Source: Akkermansia muciniphila
Lineage (GTDB): Bacteria; Verrucomicrobiota; Verrucomicrobiia; Verrucomicrobiales; Akkermansiaceae
Reading direction: 5' to 3'
Assembly: GCF_900184965.1 (NCBI RefSeq)
Contig: NZ_FXYA01000199.1
Span: 62,001 to 126,000 of the forward strand
Length of the DNA stretch: 64,000 bases
Made by a program: the position numbers and the translations under genes. The notes beneath the pieces were generated by a model, which was given only the letters and a program-made list of their open reading frames with translations, ran no database searches and had not been told where the DNA came from. Positions 34,624 through 50,991 of the stretch are shown here, piece after piece (positions within the stretch are counted from its first letter, which is position 1; each line of letters opens with the position of its first letter).

Positions 34624-37194
34624 CGCATCCACCGGCCATACGGCCACTTCCGCAATGCCCTGCCCCGGAGACAGGCGGATGCGTACGTACCTGGCGCCGG
34701 TCCCTTCCGGACACATTGCGGTCAGCTCCGTCCCATCCCTGCGCAAAACGGCGTTAATGTCTTTCCAGATACTTCCGTCTCTGCTGACCTGAACCACGGG
34801 GGCCGGCCCCTTCCAGCTTCCGGCGGCTTTCACCTCCACCCGGTCCAGGCGGAATTCAAACTCCATGTCCAACATCCACCACGGCGCTTTGTCTTCCACG
34901 GACGGACGCCATGCAGAAACATCGTCGCCGTCGGAAGCCTTCATCGCCTCCTGAAGCCCGGAGGAAGCGGAACAGGGCCTCAATACGGCCAAATTGGCCT
35001 TCTCTCCGGGTTCGGACCGTCCGTACCGCGCCAGCTGGATATCCCTCTCCTTGGCAGTAAAACGCTTGTAGGTTCTTTCCTGCGTTTCCGCGCTCCTGCC
35101 CGCTGCGTAAGCCGGAGCATTCCGGCAAACGATTTGGAGGTTATCCCCCTTCAATCCGGGAGAAGACGCCCTGATCACCGTCTTCCCGGCATAATAAGAC
35201 CGGAACTCAATCGCCGCACAGCCGTCAATCAAATCAATATCCGTTCCGGGCGTGAACGTGATGCTCTTGCCGGTGGGGAACTCCCCGGGCCCCGATTCCA
35301 CCGTAAGCGTCACCGGAACGGCATTGGCTATCCGCTTTCCGGCGGCATCCGCCACTTTCACGGTCACATGCACGTCGTCCGTGCCGTCCGCCGGGCTGAT
35401 GACCTTCTTGTCCGCGGACAGCTTCACCTGTGCCGGAGCCCCCTCCACGGGCCACTCCGGAGGAGGAATATTCCTCAACTCATTCCTGTACCAGTACCAG
35501 GCCCGCTTGGGAATGCGGAAGTAATCCACAATGCCCATGCGCCCGCCGGAAGGCCAGATGCTGCCGTGGTCAAAGCCGCACCAGACCGCCTCTCCCACGC
35601 GCCAGGGATAGCGAATCCCCGCCTCTTTATCCTTCTTCATATCCCCCCACCCCGGCGCATACATCCCCGGCCTCCGGCAGCTCACGGAACCGTACTCCGT
35701 CACCATGCTGGGCCTGCCGGGCGTCTTCACATGGGAGCCGTCCCCGTTGAAGGCGGCCATGTCCCCCAGCTTGTCAAAATTTCCGCGCTGCCCTCCCCCG
35801 GCGCACACGGGGCGCGTCGGGTCCAGCTCCTTCACCAAGGCAATAAGCCTGTTGCACAAGGCCCTGGCCTCCGGCCCATGCCTGGTAAAAAACGGTTCAT
35901 TGCTAATGCTCCAGATGACGATGGAAGGATGGTTGCGGAATTGCAGCACCATCTCCCTCACCTGGCGCATGCAGCTTTCCTCAAACGCAATACGGTCCTT
36001 CTTTTCCGTTGGATAGGCATCGCAATTCCAGTACCTGTCATGCTCCTTGAACCCGCCCATTCCCCAAAAAACGCCTTCATTCAGCATGCACATTCCCTCC
36101 CGGTCGCAAGCATCCAGAAACGCCTGGGAATGAGGGTAATGGGAGCCGCGTATGAAATTAAACCCGGCGTTCTTCATCAGCCGCACATCACGGCGGGCCC
36201 CGGAGTCCGTCACGGCATCCCCCCATCCGGCGTGGTCCTGGTGCACATTGGCTCCCTGCAGATAAACAGGTTTCCCGTTCATCAGCATGCCACGGTCCGC
36301 CGTCAGTTCCAGAGTACGGAAACCCAGGGGATTTTCAACCCGGTCCAGCACCTGCCCCTTCTCGTCCAGCAACTCCGTCGCCACGCGGTACATATTGGGG
36401 GCTGTGGGGCTCCACAACCCGGGAGAGGCCAGCGGAGGCAGGTCAGCCTGTACGCGAGACTCTTCTCCGGCGCCCAGCTCCACGACCTTCTCTCCCCGCA
36501 GCACCACGCGGCCGCTTTGCTCCTCCCGCACAGTATGCCGCACCGTCACTTTCCTCACAATCCCGGTATCATTCTTCACTTCCGTCAGAATCCGGACCTT
36601 CCCGCGGGCCGCCGTCACCTCCGGCGTCTGAACCCATACTCCGTGCGCAGGCAAATACACGGGAGAACACACGTGCAGATGTACGTTCCGGTACAGGCCT
36701 CCGGAAAAAGTATGCTCCCCCGCCCGCGGCGCCATGCGGGGGCTCCAGCGGTTATCCACCCGTACCTCCACCCAGTTCTCGCCGGGTTTCAGGAAAGGCG
36801 TCAAATCCGACCGGAAGGCCGTATATCCCCCTTCATGCCTTCCCGCAGTCTTCCCGTTCACCTTCACCTCCGCCACCTGGAAAGCTGCGCCGCAATCCAG
36901 AAACACCTTCTTCCCCTGCCATTCCTCCGGCATGACCAGCTTCTTGCGGTAGGCGCCTCGCCCTGTGTAAAAGGAATCGGACATAAAGTAGGGCAGACTG
37001 AACGTATGGGGCAGATGAACCGTCTGCCAGCCGCTCTTTCCGGGCTCGTCCTCAAACCGGAACTCCCAGCCGCGGTTCCAGATCATCCTCTCGCAGGGGA
37101 ATGCAACTTTTTCCGCAGAGGAAACGCCTGTTTCCGCTCCGGCCATGGAAAAACACAGGGCAGCGCCCAGCATGCAGGCCATCATCTTGCGCAT
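34618..37194 (-). CDS. Secreted GH2 beta-galactosidase with discoidin-like C-terminus
   Basis: 858 residues with a signal peptide (MMACMLGAALCFSMAGA). It has a GH2 jelly-roll domain (about 35-200, with the FSGGLYRNVHL hallmark), an Ig-like domain, and a TIM barrel with acid/base Glu in WSISNEPFF (about 431) and nucleophile Glu in MVTEYGSV (about 500). An Ig-like segment (about 590-690) and a C-terminal F5/8-type carbohydrate-binding region (about 730-858) follow. It probably removes beta-galactose from mucin or plant glycans outside the cytoplasm. Its 3' end meets the rarA stop, and it faces leftward like the next two GH2 genes. Confidence 0.88.
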   Translation of the reverse strand: MRKMMACMLGAALCFSMAGAETGVSSAEKVAFPCERMIWNRGWEFRFEDEPGKSGWQTVHLPHTFSLPYFMSDSFYTGRGAYRKKLVMPEEWQGKKVFLDCGAAFQVAEVKVNGKTAGRHEGGYTAFRSDLTPFLKPGENWVEVRVDNRWSPRMAPRAGEHTFSGGLYRNVHLHVCSPVYLPAHGVWVQTPEVTAARGKVRILTEVKNDTGIVRKVTVRHTVREEQSGRVVLRGEKVVELGAGEESRVQADLPPLASPGLWSPTAPNMYRVATELLDEKGQVLDRVENPLGFRTLELTADRGMLMNGKPVYLQGANVHQDHAGWGDAVTDSGARRDVRLMKNAGFNFIRGSHYPHSQAFLDACDREGMCMLNEGVFWGMGGFKEHDRYWNCDAYPTEKKDRIAFEESCMRQVREMVLQFRNHPSIVIWSISNEPFFTRHGPEARALCNRLIALVKELDPTRPVCAGGGQRGNFDKLGDMAAFNGDGSHVKTPGRPSMVTEYGSVSCRRPGMYAPGWGDMKKDKEAGIRYPWRVGEAVWCGFDHGSIWPSGGRMGIVDYFRIPKRAWYWYRNELRNIPPPEWPVEGAPAQVKLSADKKVISPADGTDDVHVTVKVADAAGKRIANAVPVTLTVESGPGEFPTGKSITFTPGTDIDLIDGCAAIEFRSYYAGKTVIRASSPGLKGDNLQIVCRNAPAYAAGRSAETQERTYKRFTAKERDIQLARYGRSEPGEKANLAVLRPCSASSGLQEAMKASDGDDVSAWRPSVEDKAPWWMLDMEFEFRLDRVEVKAAGSWKGPAPVVQVSRDGSIWKDINAVLRRDGTELTAMCPEGTGARYVRIRLSPGQGIAEVAVWPVDAS

Positions 37195-37269
37195 GCGTAT
37201 GTTACCATTCCGTCCTGCTTTTTCTTTCAGTTAAAAAATATTTCCGCCCGTGAAAAGCCCGCAACAACA

Positions 37270-37299
37270 AGCCGTGCATCCCGGAAAGGGAGCACGGCT
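37270..37299 (-). terminator. Hairpin after the large GH2 gene
   Basis: AGCCGTGC and GCACGGCT form an 8-bp stem with a 14-base loop in the gap following the leftward GH2 gene at 37347. Reading left, the stem is followed by a T/G-rich TGTTGTTG, a weak version of a factor-independent terminator. Confidence 0.5.
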
Positions 37300-37346
37300 G
37301 GAAAACTTCTCCATCCGGGGAGCAGCGCAAAACGCCTGCCGCCCCG

Positions 37347-43368
<6,022 letters not shown>

Positions 43369-43645
43369 GGTATAGAAAAGCGGTATGTTCCATATACGTT
43401 CAACCGGGTAAAATACTTTCATGCAGCCGTTTCTTCCCCCCTTTTCCACAAAAAATCTACTCGGCCCGGACAAGCCGCGTCCATGTTGACATTCAACACA
43501 GGATACCGCGCTTTCTCACATTTTCGGTTCCTGTACCATCAGAAACTTTGATTTTCCGTCCGGTTCAAAGAAAACATAAGTAACAACATATCCTTGACGG
43601 TTACGCTTTTTCTAGTGGTAAGCATAAGTTTTCCTCATTATAAAA
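43369..43645. other. Divergent intergenic region between GH2 and recombinase genes
   Basis: 277 bp separating divergent genes, with an AT-rich right half. A TTGACG at about 43592 may be a -35 for the recombinase gene, but no good -10 follows at the right distance. No gene or hairpin was found. Confidence 0.35.
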
Positions 43646-44788
43646 ATGGCCTTTTTCATTAAAACCGTGTTTGGACAAACACGAGAAATGAACATGAAAA
43701 AAGCACCGAATACAAACAAATTGAAATATGTCGGAACCGCGCTTCTGGAAGGGGAATCAGTCACCCTGATCCAGGCTGCAAGGCTGGTATTGGAAATCAA
43801 GGAAGCCCTGGGGGATGAAATCTGCACCATTACCCGGTGCCGGGAAGTCGTCTCCCTGGGGCTGAATGCCATTAAAAACAAGCGTCAAACCGTCAGCTTC
43901 GGTACGGCGGCCGTGGAATGCCTGCGTTCCAAAAGCCACCGCCGTCCCCGAACGCTGACGGACATCAGGAGCATCATCCACAAGCTCAAAAAGAGCAATC
44001 CGGAACTGGAACAGACCTCCCTGCGCAGTCTGAACGTGGAGGAATGCCAGAACATCCTGATGAATACCTTTACCACATCCCGGCAGAGGCACAAGGCCAG
44101 GCTCATCCTGAGCGGTATCTTCTCTTTCTCCGTCAAACGCGGATGGTGTGACGAGAATCCCATCCTCCGCGTGGACACGCCTTTCCTGCAGGAACAGGAA
44201 ATTCCTGCCCTGACGCTGAAGGAAATTACCCGGCTTCTTAAGGCATCCATGGAAGAATTTGACGGGAGTTGCGCAGCTGGAGCGGCTCTGATGATCTTTG
44301 CAGGCATCCGTCCGCAGGAAGTGGAACGCCTGCTCTGGGAAAACATCGCTATCCGCGACGGTTGCGTCATCCTGAACTCCAAACACACCAAAACCGGGGG
44401 CGCCAGGCACGTCACCATCCTGCCCGTACTCGCCAAATGGCTCAAATTCTGCCGTGACAGGACCAAACCCGGTCCCTGTTCCCCCATCTGCCCGAAAGGA
44501 TGGACCATCAAGTGGCGCAAAATCCGGAAAAAAGCCGGCTGGGGAGGAAGAAAAAAATCATGGATGCCGGACTGCCTGCGGCACACTTACGCCAGCTACC
44601 ACGCCAAGCACTTCAAGGACTACAACCTGTTGCAAATGGAAATGGGGCATCGTTCCTCCTCCCTGCTCCGCACGCGGTACCTGAACATGAAAGGCATCTC
44701 CCCGCAAACGGCCACGCGCTTCTGGGCTCTGACGCCGGCCAAGGTCATTGAGGAAACGAAACCGCCGGAAGAACCGGCGGCCTCCTGA
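43646..44788 (+). CDS. Tyrosine recombinase (XerC/D- or integrase-like)
   Basis: 380 residues, or 366 if the ATG at 43688 (MNMKKAPNTNK) is the start. The N-terminal half has a core-binding SAM-like region (DIRSIIHKLKKSNPELEQTSLRSLNVEEC). The C-terminal catalytic domain has Arg in FAGIRPQEVERL, Lys in SKHTKTGGARHVTILP, LRHTYASYHAK, the GHRSSSLL box and the nucleophile Tyr in TRYLNM. It performs site-specific DNA recombination. No phage genes, repeats or invertible segment are next to it, so its target is unclear; a genomic switch or an old island is possible. Confidence 0.85.
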   Translation: MAFFIKTVFGQTREMNMKKAPNTNKLKYVGTALLEGESVTLIQAARLVLEIKEALGDEICTITRCREVVSLGLNAIKNKRQTVSFGTAAVECLRSKSHRRPRTLTDIRSIIHKLKKSNPELEQTSLRSLNVEECQNILMNTFTTSRQRHKARLILSGIFSFSVKRGWCDENPILRVDTPFLQEQEIPALTLKEITRLLKASMEEFDGSCAAGAALMIFAGIRPQEVERLLWENIAIRDGCVILNSKHTKTGGARHVTILPVLAKWLKFCRDRTKPGPCSPICPKGWTIKWRKIRKKAGWGGRKKSWMPDCLRHTYASYHAKHFKDYNLLQMEMGHRSSSLLRTRYLNMKGISPQTATRFWALTPAKVIEETKPPEEPAAS

Positions 44789-44859
44789 TCCGCAACAAAG
44801 GAAAACGCGCCGGAACGGGACAAACGCTCCTTGCCGAAGCAAAAAAACAAGGCTGTTTC

Positions 44860-46797
44860 CTACAGCTCGTAATAAGTGTATCCATTCAATCCGGAACGGA
44901 ACACTTCCAGGGCCCTCCGGCGTTCGGACGGAGATATGTTCCCCTCGGCTACGGCCTGCTCCGCAAACGTGCGGAACTTGTTGATCAACTCCTTGGGATC
45001 ATACTCCACGTAGGAAAGAACATCGGACACCGTGTCGCCCTCCACTTCATGGGTATAAACGGGACGGCCGCCTTCCAGATGCACGCCAACCACATTCGTG
45101 TCTCCCAGCAGGTTATGCAAATCCCCCAGGGTCTCCTGATAGGCTCCTACCAGGAACACGCCTATGTAATAATCGTCCTCGCCGGGTTTGATGGCATGCA
45201 GGGGAAGGGCGGTTGCCACGTCCTCACGGTCAATGAACTGGTCTATCTTTCCGTCGCAATCGCACGTGATGTCCGCCAAGACGGCCTTATTCGTGGGCCG
45301 CTCATTCAAACGGTGCAGAGGCATCACGGGGAAAAGCTGGCGTATGGCCCAGGAATCAGGAAGAGACTGGAACAGTGAAAAATTACCGTAATAAAAGTCC
45401 ACCATGGAGCAGGAAAGCTCCCTGAGATCTTCCGGAATGGTCTCCATTTCCGCCAGCATGCGGGAAATACGGCTCAGGATATGCCAGTAATAGGCCTCTC
45501 CCAGCCCGCGCTGCCGCAGGGTGGCATTCCCGTAAAAAAACTGGGCGCGAAGCTGATCCCGGTAATAACAGGCGTCATTATAACACTCCTGCATATTCTT
45601 CCTGGCCAGCGTCCTGTCCGTATCCGCAAAAGCCTTCAACAATTCCGGAGCGTCTTCCGGAAGTTCGGGCGGAGGTTCCTCGCCGGGAGCGCTCGTCACA
45701 TCCAGCACGTTGAACACCAGCACGGAATAATAAGCCACCACGGCCCGTCCGGACTCCGTCACCAGCGTGGGATGGGGAACCCCGTACTTGGAACACATGT
45801 CCCCCACCACCTCCACCACGTCACGGGCAAACTCCGCAATGGAATAATTGCAGGAAGAATGGAAATTCGTCTTGGAACCGTCATAATCCACGGCCAGGCC
45901 GCCGCCCATGTCCAGCGTGCCCAATGGAGCCCCCTCCTTCACCAGGTCCACGTAAATGCGGACCGCCTCCGTCAGCCCCTCGCGCACCACGGAAATATTT
46001 GGAATCTGGGAACCCTGATGATAATGGAGCAGCTTCAGGCAGTCCAGCGCATCCACCTGCTTCAGCTTATCCACCACATCCACCACCTGAGCCGCGTTCA
46101 GTCCAAAAACGGACTTGTCCCCCGCGGATTCCTGCCACAAGCCGGAACCTTTGGCGGCCAGCTTGACGCGCACGCCCAGATTGGGGCGGATATCCATTCT
46201 CCTGGCGCGCTCCAGAATAACGTCCAGCTCGGAAGGCATTTCCAGAACGATAAAAATATTCAGCCCCATCTTCTGGGCCGTCAACGCCAGGTCAATGAAC
46301 TCGTCATCCTTGTACCCGTTGCAAATCAGATAGGCATTCGGATTATTCATGTGGGCCATGGCGGCTATCAGCTCCGGCTTGGACCCGGCCTCCAGACCGT
46401 AATCATACTTGGTGCCGAACTCCGCAATCTCTTCCACCACCTGGCGCTGCTGGTTTACCTTAATGGGGTAAACGCCCTGGTACTTACCCTGATACCCCGC
46501 CTCCTTGATTGCTTTCCGGAAACTGTCGTTCAGCTCCGCAATACGGCTGCGCAGCAAATCCCGGAACCGGAACAGAACGGGAACGGTCGTCCCGCGCTCC
46601 TTCAGCCCCTCCAGCAGATCGCACAGGCTGACATCCTTCTTCCCGCCATCCTCGTCATTCAGGCGTACGGTAACCTCTCCCTTTTTGCTGATGCGGAAAT
46701 AACCGTTCCCCCAATCGTCAATACCGTACAAATCTGCGGAATCATGGTGACTCCATCCGCGGACTTTCTGCTTGATGCCTTCTTTAGCTGCTGCCAT
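44860..46797 (-). CDS. speA: Biosynthetic arginine decarboxylase
   Basis: 645 residues, the usual length of SpeA, a PLP enzyme with alanine-racemase-type barrel. Visible motifs include YQGVYPIKVNQQRQVVEEI (PLP Lys), LEAGSKPEL, LLHYHQGSQIPN, LDMGGGLAVDYDG, and CDCDGKIDQF near the C-terminus. It makes agmatine from arginine, the first step of polyamine synthesis, in the cytoplasm. The ATG at 46797 lies 23 bases after nspC, so both form one operon. A TTG 18 bases upstream is an alternative. Confidence 0.95.
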   Translation of the reverse strand: MAAAKEGIKQKVRGWSHHDSADLYGIDDWGNGYFRISKKGEVTVRLNDEDGGKKDVSLCDLLEGLKERGTTVPVLFRFRDLLRSRIAELNDSFRKAIKEAGYQGKYQGVYPIKVNQQRQVVEEIAEFGTKYDYGLEAGSKPELIAAMAHMNNPNAYLICNGYKDDEFIDLALTAQKMGLNIFIVLEMPSELDVILERARRMDIRPNLGVRVKLAAKGSGLWQESAGDKSVFGLNAAQVVDVVDKLKQVDALDCLKLLHYHQGSQIPNISVVREGLTEAVRIYVDLVKEGAPLGTLDMGGGLAVDYDGSKTNFHSSCNYSIAEFARDVVEVVGDMCSKYGVPHPTLVTESGRAVVAYYSVLVFNVLDVTSAPGEEPPPELPEDAPELLKAFADTDRTLARKNMQECYNDACYYRDQLRAQFFYGNATLRQRGLGEAYYWHILSRISRMLAEMETIPEDLRELSCSMVDFYYGNFSLFQSLPDSWAIRQLFPVMPLHRLNERPTNKAVLADITCDCDGKIDQFIDREDVATALPLHAIKPGEDDYYIGVFLVGAYQETLGDLHNLLGDTNVVGVHLEGGRPVYTHEVEGDTVSDVLSYVEYDPKELINKFRTFAEQAVAEGNISPSERRRALEVFRSGLNGYTYYEL

Positions 46798-46820
46798 GTC
46801 AATTTGTCTGGTCAAATGTT

Positions 46821-48023
46821 TTAGCCCAGGCGGGCTTCAAAATCTTCATAGGAAAAACGGCGCACCGTCTCCACGGAACCGTCTTTTCTCTGAATGGCGA
46901 TGTCCGGATGGCGCACGCCGTTGAAAAACGTGGTCTTCACCATCGTATAATGCGCCATATCGTCAAACACGAGTTCGTCTCCCACCGCCAGAGGCTCCGC
47001 GAAGGAATAATCCCCAATCCGGTCTCCCGCCAGGCACGTGGGTGCGCCCAGCCGGTATGTATAGGCTCCTTCCCCGGCCTTCCCCGCCAGCGCATAACTC
47101 TCCCCTTCCATCCGTACAGCGGGCTGCTGCTCGGAACGGAGGGAAGCGTCACCTGCAATCTGGAACACATCCGGCCGATAAGGCATTTCCAGCGTATCAG
47201 GCATATGGGCGGATGCGGAAACATCCAGAATGGCATGATTCACCCCCTCCGAGGAAAAAAGATCCAGCACCCGGCACCGCAGCACTCCGGTATGAATGGC
47301 CGCGGCCTCTCCCGGTTCCAGCCACACCTCCACGCCGTAGCGTTCACGGATGCGGCGGATAAGCGCCGCCAGCTGCTTCCGGTCATAATCGGGTTTGGTA
47401 ATCCAATGCCCTCCTCCCATATTCAGCCAGGAAATCTCCGGACGGCGCAGAAGATGGCCGAAGTGGCGCTCCACCGCATCCACCGTCACTGCCAGGTCAT
47501 CCGCTCCCTGTTCGCACAAAGTATGAAAATGAAGACCGGAAATGCCGGACAGATCCGCCCCCTGCATCATGTCCGGCGTCACGCCCAGGCGGGAACCGGG
47601 AGCGCAGGGATCATACATGGGCGTGTGCCCTGTGGAACATTGGGGATTGACGCGTAGGCCACATTTCAATTCACCGGAAGCAAAGCGGGGATGCCGCATC
47701 ACTTCCTCCCGGAAACGGGCCCACTGCGTCAGGCTGTTAAAATCAAGATGGCTGGAAATCTCCGCCAGCTCCGCTATTTCCTCCGGCGCATGACCGGGAG
47801 AATACGTCAGCACATGCTTCCCGAACCTGCGCCGGGCCAGCCGCGCCTCCCACAGGCCGGAAGCGCAGCAGCCGTCCAGCCAGGGGGACACGGCCTCAAA
47901 ACAGGGCCAGCAGGAAAACCCCTTCAGCGCCAGAACGATACGGCACCCCGCGTCATCCGCCACATCCCTCAGGATAAGAGCGTTGCGTTCCAGGGCCGGC
48001 AGGCTGACGATAAAGGCGGACAT
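46821..48023 (-). CDS. nspC: Carboxynorspermidine/carboxyspermidine decarboxylase
   Basis: 400 residues from the ATG at 48023 (MSAFIVSLP). PLP-barrel motifs include IVLALKGFSCWP (PLP Lys), LHFHTLCEQGADDL, WLNMGGGHWITKPDYD, EPGEAAAIHTG and FDDMAHYTMVKTTFFNGV, all typical of NspC. It decarboxylates carboxyspermidine or carboxynorspermidine to the triamine. With speA downstream it suggests an agmatine-to-spermidine route via carboxyspermidine, common in gut bacteria; the dehydrogenase is not in the window. Confidence 0.93.
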   Translation of the reverse strand: MSAFIVSLPALERNALILRDVADDAGCRIVLALKGFSCWPCFEAVSPWLDGCCASGLWEARLARRRFGKHVLTYSPGHAPEEIAELAEISSHLDFNSLTQWARFREEVMRHPRFASGELKCGLRVNPQCSTGHTPMYDPCAPGSRLGVTPDMMQGADLSGISGLHFHTLCEQGADDLAVTVDAVERHFGHLLRRPEISWLNMGGGHWITKPDYDRKQLAALIRRIRERYGVEVWLEPGEAAAIHTGVLRCRVLDLFSSEGVNHAILDVSASAHMPDTLEMPYRPDVFQIAGDASLRSEQQPAVRMEGESYALAGKAGEGAYTYRLGAPTCLAGDRIGDYSFAEPLAVGDELVFDDMAHYTMVKTTFFNGVRHPDIAIQRKDGSVETVRRFSYEDFEARLG

Positions 48024-48244
48024 AAAGCAACGACAACCTAAGCGATTCAGAACGATTTGCGAGAAAAATTTTAGTAATATACCATCATACCTCCCGGGCA
48101 GATGCGTGGGAACTGCCTGTCGCACCCGCTCCCGCCCGCGTCAAACGGAAACGTCAAAAAACGCCACAAATCGGCGCTTCCCGCATTCTTTTCCTTGAAA
48201 TGGGAGGTATTTTCCTCTTTTATAACGTAACCATTGCGATTGCC

Positions 48245-48979
48245 ATGACTAACATTCATCCCTTCACTACTGCAGCAGCCTGCATCCTGACCGCCGGGGC
48301 AGCGCTCTTCACCAGCTCTTGCCAACCAGCCTCTCCCGAGAGCTATGCCCGTCAATTCGCTACTGCCCAGAACGTATCCGTGCACGGCTACAACGGCCGC
48401 GAAACGCTGACCGCCCGGGTTTACGCCGACTGGGGCAGCATGCCGGCCAACGCGCGCCGCGCCATGGAAGAATACATCAAGGGCGCTGAATGGAAAACAA
48501 TGGACTACATCCGCCCGCAGTACTTCATCCAGGTAGACCGCTCCTTCTGGGCGATCTGCATTGACAATGCCGGCAACATGATGGGCGTCATTCCCTTCCG
48601 CAATGGCGAGGACGCCCGCAAGATGTCCGTCAACAACCACTTCAAGATGCTGGTCAACACGACGGACCGGGCTCCCGCGCTGGGTTACGCCATCCTGAAA
48701 AACCTGGCTTATGCCGATGGCCTCCGCGTCAGCACCCGCAAGGCTGACGGACTGGAAACCCCCGTCCCTGTCCCTCCGGCCATGAAGGTAGTTGTCCCGC
48801 CCAAGGGAACCGCTCCGGGCGCAGCGCCCGCCGCCAAATCTGCCGCAGCGGCCGCTTCTGAACCCGGCGCCACGGACGAAACTCCTGCTGACGATACGGA
48901 AGCTTCCTCCGCAGACAGCGCTGCTGAAAGCGAAGATGCCGCGGCAACGGATGATGCCGCCGTCACCGACGATTTTTAA
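48245..48979 (+). CDS. Putative exported lipoprotein
   Basis: 244 residues. The N-terminus (TNIHPFTTAAACILTAGAALFTSSCQPAS) is a signal peptide with a Cys suited to lipidation. The central part (YARQFATAQNVSVHGYN...NARRAMEEYIKGAEWKTMDYIRPQYFIQVDRSFWAICID) is a globular domain I do not recognise. The last 55 residues are Ala/Glu/Asp-rich low-complexity. A TTGAAA/TATAAC pair lies upstream with a long 20-bp spacing. It is followed by a strong terminator at 49020. It probably sits in the outer or inner membrane. Confidence 0.75.
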   Translation: MTNIHPFTTAAACILTAGAALFTSSCQPASPESYARQFATAQNVSVHGYNGRETLTARVYADWGSMPANARRAMEEYIKGAEWKTMDYIRPQYFIQVDRSFWAICIDNAGNMMGVIPFRNGEDARKMSVNNHFKMLVNTTDRAPALGYAILKNLAYADGLRVSTRKADGLETPVPVPPAMKVVVPPKGTAPGAAPAAKSAAAAASEPGATDETPADDTEASSADSAAESEDAAATDDAAVTDDF

Positions 48980-49019
48980 TCCCACCCTTTCAGGGAACTT
49001 CGTTATTTAAACTCTGCCA

Positions 49020-49053
49020 CGCCTCGACGCCATACCCGTCGGGGCGTTTTTTT
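49020..49053 (+). terminator. Factor-independent terminator
   Basis: CGCCTCGACG and CGTCGGGGCG form a 10-bp stem (one G-T pair) with a 7-base loop, followed by seven T. It ends the lipoprotein gene 40 bases upstream. The remaining gap to 49305 shows nothing else. Confidence 0.9.
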
Positions 49054-49305
49054 ATTCCTCCCGGCCCCGTTTCCGCCCTCCTTTCCTCCCCTGTTCCGGG
49101 AAAAGCGATAACGGTCTTCATTCACGGAAGAGCGATGATCCTGCAGCCGGACATAAAAAAATGTCCCTTCATCCCTAATCCGGACTGGAGCAAAAACTCC
49201 TGAAAAGGAAGCGAGGGATCTTCCGGTCTCAACCTGTCCCGCCCGGCGGAGGCGAATCCTGCCGGGGTTCATGAAAAAACTTTGGAAAAACGTTATGGCG
49301 AAGCA

Positions 49306-50991
49306 TCAAAAACCATGCCCTTTCACCTGGTCGGGCCACGGGACGGAACTCCCGGCAGGAACGCCCAGCTCGTTATCCTTCTTATAGGTTGGCATTTGCG
49401 CCTTCCTCTCCCGGAGCAACCTGCCCATGACGGCAGCCATTTCCCTGGTTTTCCGCGGCTCCCTGGAAGCCAGATTTTCCTTTTCGCCGATATCTTTCCT
49501 TAAATGATACAACTCAAAGCGTTGGTTCAGGTGGCGGTAAATCAGTTTCCAATCCCCCTGGCGCAATGCGGTGGAAGAAGTGTACTGCGGCGCCAGCCGG
49601 CTGCCCTCCCCCCAATTATTCGGCTGGTGGAACAAAAGGGGGCGGTCTTCAGGAAACCGGCCGCCTTTGAGCAAAGGAACCAGGCTCAAGCCGTCAAGCT
49701 TCTGCGGAACCTTTGCGTTCCGGCATCCGGCGATATCCAGAAGAGTCGGGAAAAAATCGTCAATAACCACCGGGACGGCACACCTTGAACCGCCCTTCGT
49801 CACGCCTGGCCAGGAAACAATCATAGGCTCCCGGATACCGCCTTCCATGCACGACCCCTTGCCGAAGGAAAGAGGATAATTGGCCTCTTCATTGCCCAGT
49901 CTGCCGGAGATGGACAAGCCCCCGTTATCCGACATAAACACCAGTACGGTATTTTTATCCAGATGATGCTCCCGGAGGTACGTCATGATATCACCCAGGC
50001 TCTTGTCCATCCCCTCGATCAGCCCGGAATAATGCTTCTCCGTCCGGGACCACGTGTGGCCGTCCTCCGGATTTTTGTAGGCATCCGCAAACCTCTTGTC
50101 ATAAGCACGCTCATCCAGCGGAGAATGCAAAGCGTAATGGGCCATGTACAGATAAAAGGGCTTGCCTGCCTCCCCGGGATTGGTCCTGATGGCTTCCAGG
50201 CGTTTAATGGCCTCCTGCGTCAGGGCCTCCGTCAAAAATACATCGTCCTGGTAATAATTATTCTCATCCAGCCCGCGCACATGGTTGAACCCCTTTCCGT
50301 AATGCCTGGAACCGCGGTAATCCGCCGGATGGCCGATCTCCGTACCCGCGATATTATAATCAAATCCCATATTCAACGGATTGGAGCCCGGAGTTCCCTG
50401 CGTGCCGAAATGGGCCTTCCCGCAATGGACGGTAACATAGCCGCACTTCTTCAGCATCTCCGGCAGCGTGGCCGCCGTGACAAAAGGGCGCGTCATATGA
50501 TAGCGCATATCCTCCCCGGAAATGGGGCGTTTCGTCGTTCCCCTGGCGGAAGCGCCAACCGGCTGAAGGCCGTTCAGCGCCCAGTCCGGAGGCTGGAGGC
50601 TCCTGCTGTTGGCGTCCGTCGTCCCGTTCTGCTCCCGTACCCAGCAGGTCACGCGGTGCCGCGCCGGATTCATGCCGGACATCAGGCTCACCCGGGAAGG
50701 CGTGCAAAGGGGATGGGCATACGCATCCGTAAACGTCATGCCCTGGGAAGCCAGCTTCTCCATATTTGGCGTCCGGTAGCGCCTGTTCAAAAACGTTTTC
50801 TTCGGATTGCCCTGGCTGTCGGACCAGAAAGGCAGGGACGTATCCTGCCAGCCCATGTCATCTACCAGGAAAACGATGATGTTGGGCTTCTTTCCGGAAG
50901 CAGGGCCGGAACCGTTGCCCTGAGCGGATGCCCCGGCAAACAGGAAACTTGCGCCGCAGACGGCAGATATAATACAGGAAGTAAACTTCAT
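49306..50991 (-). CDS. Secreted sulfatase (arylsulfatase family)
   Basis: 561 residues with a signal peptide ([22 protein letters not shown]). The sulfatase hallmark [13 protein letters not shown] has the Cys that is converted to formylglycine; [13 protein letters not shown] holds metal ligands, and FMSDNGGLS and GKAHFGT are further family motifs. It likely removes sulfate from mucin glycans in the periplasm or outside. It needs a formylglycine-generating enzyme not seen here. The ATG at 51003, 12 bases upstream, is an alternative start. No partner gene is adjacent. Confidence 0.92.
   Translation of the reverse strand: MKFTSCIISAVCGASFLFAGASAQGNGSGPASGKKPNIIVFLVDDMGWQDTSLPFWSDSQGNPKKTFLNRRYRTPNMEKLASQGMTFTDAYAHPLCTPSRVSLMSGMNPARHRVTCWVREQNGTTDANSRSLQPPDWALNGLQPVGASARGTTKRPISGEDMRYHMTRPFVTAATLPEMLKKCGYVTVHCGKAHFGTQGTPGSNPLNMGFDYNIAGTEIGHPADYRGSRHYGKGFNHVRGLDENNYYQDDVFLTEALTQEAIKRLEAIRTNPGEAGKPFYLYMAHYALHSPLDERAYDKRFADAYKNPEDGHTWSRTEKHYSGLIEGMDKSLGDIMTYLREHHLDKNTVLVFMSDNGGLSISGRLGNEEANYPLSFGKGSCMEGGIREPMIVSWPGVTKGGSRCAVPVVIDDFFPTLLDIAGCRNAKVPQKLDGLSLVPLLKGGRFPEDRPLLFHQPNNWGEGSRLAPQYTSSTALRQGDWKLIYRHLNQRFELYHLRKDIGEKENLASREPRKTREMAAVMGRLLRERKAQMPTYKKDNELGVPAGSSVPWPDQVKGHGF

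Noticed and set aside
45481-46824. 447-codon rightward frame opposite speA
   Set aside because: Composition of a shadow (His, Ile, Gln rich) and full overlap with SpeA motifs on the other strand.
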